DNA of 64,000 nucleotides from an uncultured Chloroflexota bacterium. GTDB taxonomy: Bacteria > Chloroflexota > Anaerolineae > Aggregatilineales > Phototrophicaceae. The notes beneath the pieces were generated by a model. It saw only the letters and a list, made by a program, of their open reading frames with translations, had not been told where the DNA came from and made no database searches. The stretch is taken from assembly GCA_937974245.1 (NCBI GenBank), contig CALJKV010000105.1, forward strand, positions 111,672-175,671, read 5' to 3'. The translations under genes were made by a program, and so were the position numbers. Each line of letters starts with the position of its first letter. Positions within the stretch are counted from its first letter, which is position 1. Positions 59,544-64,000 of the stretch are shown here, one piece after another.

Positions 59544-61520
59544 ATGCAATTTCCGCAAAAACCAAATGATGAGAAACCAGGCAACAAACCGGAACCGCCC
59601 CAGCCGCAGTTTCGTATTCCGCGCTGGGTGTGGCCGCTGTTGTGGGTCGTGTTAATTGCCTGGTCGTTTATGCGGCTGCCGGACATGGTCAACAATGCGA
59701 CCAGCCAGACTATTAAAGTCTCGTATTCCTTCTTTTTCCAGCAAGTGAACGCTGGAAACGTGCAGGAAATCACCATCCAGGAAGGCGCAGTACAGGGTGT
59801 CTTCAAGTCTCCTGTTACCTACCCGCCCGCCGGTTCATCTGAACGGGCACAGGGTGTCACGCCGGAAACAGCAACCCAGTTTACAACCACCCTGTTACCA
59901 CTGGATGACCCGGAACTCCTCAAGGCGCTGCATGACCAGGATGTTTCGATCACGTCGCAACCAGTAGAGTCTTCGGCTATTCTGTTGTTCCTGCTGAACT
60001 TCGGGCCGCTCCTGCTGCTGCTAGGTTTCTTTATCTGGTCAGCCCGCCGCACCCAGGGGCAGATGAGCGGCATTTTCGGCTTTGGGCGCACCCAGGCACG
60101 TGAGTACAATGTCGAAAAGCCGAAAGTCACGTTTAGCGATGTCGCCGGGCAGGACGCCGCTAAAGGTGAACTCATGGAAGTCGTGGACTTCCTGAAAGAG
60201 CCTGATAAGTATATCGCGCTTGGTGCACGTATCCCGCGTGGCGTGTTGTTGATTGGCCCGCCAGGGACGGGCAAGACGTTGATGGCGCGGGCAGTTGCCG
60301 GAGAGGCCAGTGTCGCGTTCTTCAGCATCGCTGCCTCGGAATTTGTCGAAATGTTCGTTGGTGTGGGTGCGTCTCGCGTGCGTGACCTGTTCAAACGGGC
60401 TAAAGACGCTGCACCCAGCATTGTGTTCATTGATGAGCTGGATGCTGTGGGGCGTCAGCGCGGCGCCGGTCTGGGCGGCGGTCATGACGAGCGTGAGCAG
60501 ACGCTAAACCAGATGCTGGCCGAAATGGATGGTTTCGATCAGAACGAAAGTGTTATTGTGATGGCGGCTACCAACCGTCCTGACGTGTTGGACCCGGCGC
60601 TGCTGCGGCCTGGCCGTTTTGACCGGCAAGTGACAGTTGGGCTTCCCGATCGGGCTGGACGGCTGGACATTCTGAAAATCCATACACGCGGCAAACCACT
60701 CAACACGGATACAGACCTGGATGATATCGCTAAAGCGACTATCGGCTTCTCCGGTGCAGATCTGGCGAACCTTGCGAACGAAGCGGCCCTCACCGCCGCC
60801 CGCCAGGCCGCCCGTAAAATCTCGATGCGCCACTTCCTGGAAGCCTTCGATCGGATTGTGTTGGGAACGGAAAGCCCACCGCTTTCCAACCAGGAAGAAC
60901 GCCGGGTAGTTGCCTACCATGAATCCGGCCATGCCCTGGTCGCTCTGCTGACTCCCGGTGGTGACCAGGTGCTTAAAGTCACAATTATCCCACGCGGGCA
61001 GGCACTGGGCGTCACTGCGCAGCTCCCCCAGGATGACCGGCGCAACTATTCGAAGACCTACCTGATGACACGGATTCATATGCTGCTTGGTGGACGGGCA
61101 GCGGAAGAAGTCGCCATTGGGGACATTACTACCGGCGCGGCCAACGATTTGCAGCGTGCGACTGAATTGGTGCGGCGCATGGTGGCCGAATTTGGTATGA
61201 GCGAGGACATAGGTCCGCTGAATTTCGGCGACCATGAACGTCAGCCATTCCTGGGCTATTCGCTCTCACAGGGCCGGCACTATAGCGAAGAAACGGCGGC
61301 GCGGATTGACGTTGAAGTGCGGCGCATCGTTGAAGCGGCATATGACCAGGTGCTGAACCTGCTCCGTGAGAACCAGGATAAGCTGGAATCACTGGCACAG
61401 GCGCTGCTCACCCAAGAAATCCTGGATCGTAAGCAAATCCTGGAGATCATAGGACTTTCCACAGACGACACAGAATCTGCCGATAATCCCCCCCTGGCGA
61501 TTATCCCGGACGGAGTGTAG
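59544..61520 (+). CDS. ftsH: ATP-dependent zinc metalloprotease FtsH
   Basis: A 658-residue membrane protease that unfolds and degrades membrane and regulatory proteins as a hexamer. Membrane segments lie near residues 28-43 and 145-166, with the small outer domain between them. The AAA domain has Walker A GPPGTGKT at 238-245, Walker B IVFIDELD at 293-300 and the second region of homology ATNRPDVLDPALLRPGRFDR. The zinc site is HESGH at 459-463 with the distal Asp in NDLQRATELV. AGGA lies about 7 bases before the ATG. It is a single gene, with divergent acyltransferase on the left and convergent kinase on the right. Confidence 0.96.
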   Translation: MQFPQKPNDEKPGNKPEPPQPQFRIPRWVWPLLWVVLIAWSFMRLPDMVNNATSQTIKVSYSFFFQQVNAGNVQEITIQEGAVQGVFKSPVTYPPAGSSERAQGVTPETATQFTTTLLPLDDPELLKALHDQDVSITSQPVESSAILLFLLNFGPLLLLLGFFIWSARRTQGQMSGIFGFGRTQAREYNVEKPKVTFSDVAGQDAAKGELMEVVDFLKEPDKYIALGARIPRGVLLIGPPGTGKTLMARAVAGEASVAFFSIAASEFVEMFVGVGASRVRDLFKRAKDAAPSIVFIDELDAVGRQRGAGLGGGHDEREQTLNQMLAEMDGFDQNESVIVMAATNRPDVLDPALLRPGRFDRQVTVGLPDRAGRLDILKIHTRGKPLNTDTDLDDIAKATIGFSGADLANLANEAALTAARQAARKISMRHFLEAFDRIVLGTESPPLSNQEERRVVAYHESGHALVALLTPGGDQVLKVTIIPRGQALGVTAQLPQDDRRNYSKTYLMTRIHMLLGGRAAEEVAIGDITTGAANDLQRATELVRRMVAEFGMSEDIGPLNFGDHERQPFLGYSLSQGRHYSEETAARIDVEVRRIVEAAYDQVLNLLRENQDKLESLAQALLTQEILDRKQILEIIGLSTDDTESADNPPLAIIPDGV

Positions 61521-61608
61521 CTCGAAGTGTTGTGGACAAGGTATCGCGTGAAGAGGCGGGCGGCTCAATAAGGCTGCCCGCTGTTTTCCCCCACTACCCT
61601 TGAAACGA

Positions 61609-62547
61609 CTAACCAGGCCCCTTGATGAAGTTATCCACCACGACCCGCACCGGCAGCGCCGGAATCGCACCGTACTGCGTGGTCGCCAGCGCCCCCACCG
61701 CATTCGCAAAGCGCAGAATCTGCGGCAGGTGCTGGATATGGTCGCCCCAGTTTTCCAGAATACCCACCAGCAGCCCAGCGACAAAGCCATCCCCCGCCCC
61801 GGTGGTATCTACTGTCGGCACACTGAAGCCCGGCACATTATAGCGCTGGGAACGGGTATACACCTCGGAGCCTTTTGAACCGCGTGTCACCACAATAATC
61901 TGAGTCTGTTCACGCCACAAGGGGGCCACATCCTGCCCGCCAGTGAGGAAGTCCAGTTCCTCATCGCTGATTTTGACGAGGTGTGCGTAGTTGATTCCGG
62001 TGAGCATCCCCTGCCGGGCAGTTTCCGCATCCGGCCACAATGAGAGCCGCAAATTCGGGTCATACGAAATAAGCAAGCCGTCCGTATGCGCCCGCTGCGC
62101 CGCCATCAATGTCGCAGACCGGCTCGGCTCATTAATCAGAGTGATCGAACCAAAGTGAAAAATCTTTTTCCCCTGGATCACGCTCAGATTCACGTCATCT
62201 GCCCGCATCAGCATATCGGCGCTGGGGTGGCGGTAAAACACAAAACTTCGTTCCCCTTCGGCGGTCAACGAAACGAAGGCCAACGCAGTGCGTGCCTCTT
62301 GTGAAAACTTCAGCCCGGCGGTATCCACGCCCTCAGCCACCAGCACATCCGACAGAAAATGGCCGAAGGGGTCATCCCCCACCTGACCGATGAAGGCCGA
62401 TTCATGCCCCAGGCGGGCAACAGCAACGGCCACATTCGCGGGCGCGCCGCCTGGCGCTTTGCGGAAACCGGACGCATCGCCAACGGTGACACCATGTTCC
62501 AGTGCCACGAAATCAATGAGAAGTTCACCAAAGCATACAACGCTCAT
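61609..62547 (-). CDS. PfkB family sugar kinase (fructokinase-like)
   Basis: A 312-residue ribokinase-fold kinase. It starts VVCFGELLIDFVA with the usual first strand, has GGAPANVAVAVARLG (PfkB signature 1 region), and DTTGAGDGFVAGLL with the catalytic Asp of signature 2. RTALAFVSL and PNLRLSLWPD are typical of the fructokinase group, so the likely reaction is phosphorylation of fructose or a related ketose by ATP. AAGGAC lies about 6 bases before the ATG. It is divergent from the Gfo/Idh gene at 62804, and the two could act in the same sugar pathway. Confidence 0.9.
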   Translation of the reverse strand: MSVVCFGELLIDFVALEHGVTVGDASGFRKAPGGAPANVAVAVARLGHESAFIGQVGDDPFGHFLSDVLVAEGVDTAGLKFSQEARTALAFVSLTAEGERSFVFYRHPSADMLMRADDVNLSVIQGKKIFHFGSITLINEPSRSATLMAAQRAHTDGLLISYDPNLRLSLWPDAETARQGMLTGINYAHLVKISDEELDFLTGGQDVAPLWREQTQIIVVTRGSKGSEVYTRSQRYNVPGFSVPTVDTTGAGDGFVAGLLVGILENWGDHIQHLPQILRFANAVGALATTQYGAIPALPVRVVVDNFIKGPG

Positions 62548-62803
62548 GATTAGTCCTTGTAATCTTCTAACTGTAAAGGAATATGGCGGGTGATTGGCCT
62601 GCCAGTTTTAATCTAGCGATCACCCGAATCCTAGACCATAAAAGGCCAGGATGCAAAGCGAAATTGCACCATATTGATCGAGGTGTCCTGAGAATAGCGC
62701 CCCCCGGCACTTTTAAGGTTTGAAAACGCAGTGCAACCGGGGTATCCTTTCGCCGAATCCCAATATCGTCCGTATTCACCTCAAACCGGAGCAACAATCT
62801 ATC

Positions 62804-63883
62804 ATGACTATAACTCCATTGCGAGCCGGAATCGTCGGCTTGGGCGTTGGCAAGGCACATGTGCATGGTTACCGCCTCAGCCCGGATGTCGAACTGGCGG
62901 CAGTTTGTGACATGAACCGTGAACGCCTGGAAACCACCGCCAACGAGTTGAACGTTGCCTGGCGCTTCACTGACTACCACAACATGCTGGCCGAAGCCGA
63001 CCTTGATATTGTGAGCATCTGCCTGCCCAACAGCCTGCACGCCGAAGCCTCGATTGCCGCGCTGGAAGCCGGGGTGCATGTCATCTGTGAGAAGCCGATG
63101 GCAATCACCAGCGCCGAAGCCCACCGGATGATCACTGCTGCCGAGCAGCATAACCGCCGTCTGATGGTCGCTTATAACTTCCGCTACCGACCGGATACCC
63201 GCTGGCTCTACCGCGTAGTACAGACCGGGCAGTTGGGGACAATCTACCGGGTGGATGCCACGTGGCGACGCGAGATCGGTATTCCTGGTTCGGGCTGGTT
63301 TGGTAATCTGGCAATGGCCGGGGGCGGCGCATTGATAGACCTGGGCGTACATGTGTTGGATCTGTCGCTATGGATGCTCGGCTTCCCGGAAGCCACAACG
63401 GTTAGCGGAGAGATACAAACACTGTTCGGGCCAGGGGCGCGTAAAACGCGGGGGCGAAAACCCGGCGATATCCTACCCAACAGTTTTGATGTAGAGGACA
63501 GCGCGGCGGGATTCATCCGGTTGGCAACCGGCACGACGATTCACCTACACGCGAGTTGGGCGGAACATGCCCAGCCGCAGGATGACCGCATCCGACTGGA
63601 ACTGCAAGGCACGGAAGGCACAGCAGTGTTGACGATCCCCAACTATCGCAACGACGACACATTGCGGATGTACACTGAAATCGCCGGGGAGCCGGTCACG
63701 GTGATTCCCACTGTTCGGCTGGATGGCCCGGCGGGGCATGAGGCACTGGTGGCCGACCTGGTGGATAGCATCCAGCGTGAGCTGCCAGCTCCTACCGACG
63801 GTTGGCAGGGGCTGGCGTCTGTCCGCATTCTGGAAGCATTGTATGAATCGGCTAGGTCGGGTCGCGAAGTGGCGCTGGTGTGA
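62804..63883 (+). CDS. Gfo/Idh/MocA family oxidoreductase
   Basis: A 359-residue NAD(P)-dependent dehydrogenase. RAGIVGLGVGKAHVHGYRLS gives the Rossmann loop, VICEKPMAIT the conserved EKP, and LIDLGVHVLDLSLWML the His-containing helix of the C-terminal domain. YNFRYRPDTRWLY is a sugar-binding phrase often seen in the family. Members oxidise sugars, inositols or amino sugars; substrate unknown. ATG at 62804 is chosen because the Rossmann fold begins there, although GGAG is 12 bases away. It differs clearly from the other family member at 33280. The 117 bases after the stop to the window end hold nothing that I recognise. Confidence 0.92.
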   Translation: MTITPLRAGIVGLGVGKAHVHGYRLSPDVELAAVCDMNRERLETTANELNVAWRFTDYHNMLAEADLDIVSICLPNSLHAEASIAALEAGVHVICEKPMAITSAEAHRMITAAEQHNRRLMVAYNFRYRPDTRWLYRVVQTGQLGTIYRVDATWRREIGIPGSGWFGNLAMAGGGALIDLGVHVLDLSLWMLGFPEATTVSGEIQTLFGPGARKTRGRKPGDILPNSFDVEDSAAGFIRLATGTTIHLHASWAEHAQPQDDRIRLELQGTEGTAVLTIPNYRNDDTLRMYTEIAGEPVTVIPTVRLDGPAGHEALVADLVDSIQRELPAPTDGWQGLASVRILEALYESARSGREVALV

Positions 63884-64000
63884 TTGGGGTGTAACAAGAC
63901 ACTGTTAGTTGGTAGGACTGCCTGGGAAAGAGTACTACGTACCCCTGTTCACCAACGGCCAGGAGCGTTTTGTATGTTATTGTGAACAGGAATAACTGCC

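Noticed and set aside
1..64000. tRNA or rRNA genes
   Set aside because: I saw no cloverleaf with the GTTCRANNC box and CCA-end spacing and no rRNA-like conserved blocks; a covariance scan would be needed to exclude them fully.

Overview
The window is a 64 kb stretch of a bacterial chromosome of moderately high GC. The gene families point to an uncultivated-type Chloroflexota (Anaerolineae-like): an eukaryotic-type Ser/Thr kinase carrying extracytoplasmic TolB-like repeats, many small lipoproteins and membrane proteins of no known family, bactofilin, SIMPL and PPC-domain exported proteins, several Gfo/Idh/MocA sugar oxidoreductases and aldo/keto reductases, and GTG/TTG starts. The phylum call is inferred from gene content only. 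Housekeeping anchors are rpsT, serS, ftsH, lgt and a type I methionine aminopeptidase. I saw no rRNA, tRNA, CRISPR array, phage gene or transposase.

Layout. 1-10.2 kb: end of an aldo/keto reductase, a HerA-like ATPase, another aldo/keto reductase, a patatin lipase with a small DUF1858-like protein, a decayed aldo/keto reductase relic, a TPR membrane protein, a family 2 glycosyltransferase, and an aminotransferase/aldo-keto reductase pair. 10.2-15.2 kb: one 1641-residue secreted protein that joins a PQQ-like propeller, a DUF5060 plus clan-A glycosidase-like module, a cohesin-like module and a type I dockerin. 15.5-23.8 kb: YgjP-like metalloprotein, two orphan genes, ABC-F ATPase, Ser/Thr kinase, GH25 muramidase, then 1 kb without a clear gene that holds palindromes and an SOS-box-like site. 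23.8-31.9 kb: lgt, small exported proteins, methionine aminopeptidase, SIMPL protein, GH18-like anchored protein, serS. 32-48.6 kb: histidine kinase, Gfo/Idh plus LacD/YihT-type aldolase, M24 peptidase, SDR, bactofilin, HEAT protein, phosphatase and metallophosphoesterase pair, rpsT, response regulator, M20 peptidase, GAF protein, PPC protein. 48.8-54.1 kb: a divergent pair formed by a cytoplasmic subtilisin-like protease and a DUF4062-STAND-TPR NTPase. 54.1-59.4 kb: a diheme peroxidase/beta-helix fusion and two acyltransferase-3 paralogues that share a near-identical 311-bp promoter/N-terminus segment. 59.5-64 kb: ftsH, a PfkB sugar kinase and a second Gfo/Idh protein.

The strongest candidate for an undescribed system is the protease/STAND pair. 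The protease lacks a signal peptide and the STAND protein has the sensor-switch architecture of bacterial conflict systems. They are transcribed divergently from a short region with an operator-like dyad. The protease frame also continues for 58 sense codons after its TGA stop, encoding a compact protein-like extension, which suggests a recently lost or read-through C-terminal domain. Second in interest are the paired acyltransferases, which look like a homogenised promoter/start cassette in front of diverged bodies, and the cohesin-plus-dockerin glycosidase-like protein. Many genes seem to be single or in pairs, often separated by bidirectional hairpin terminators.
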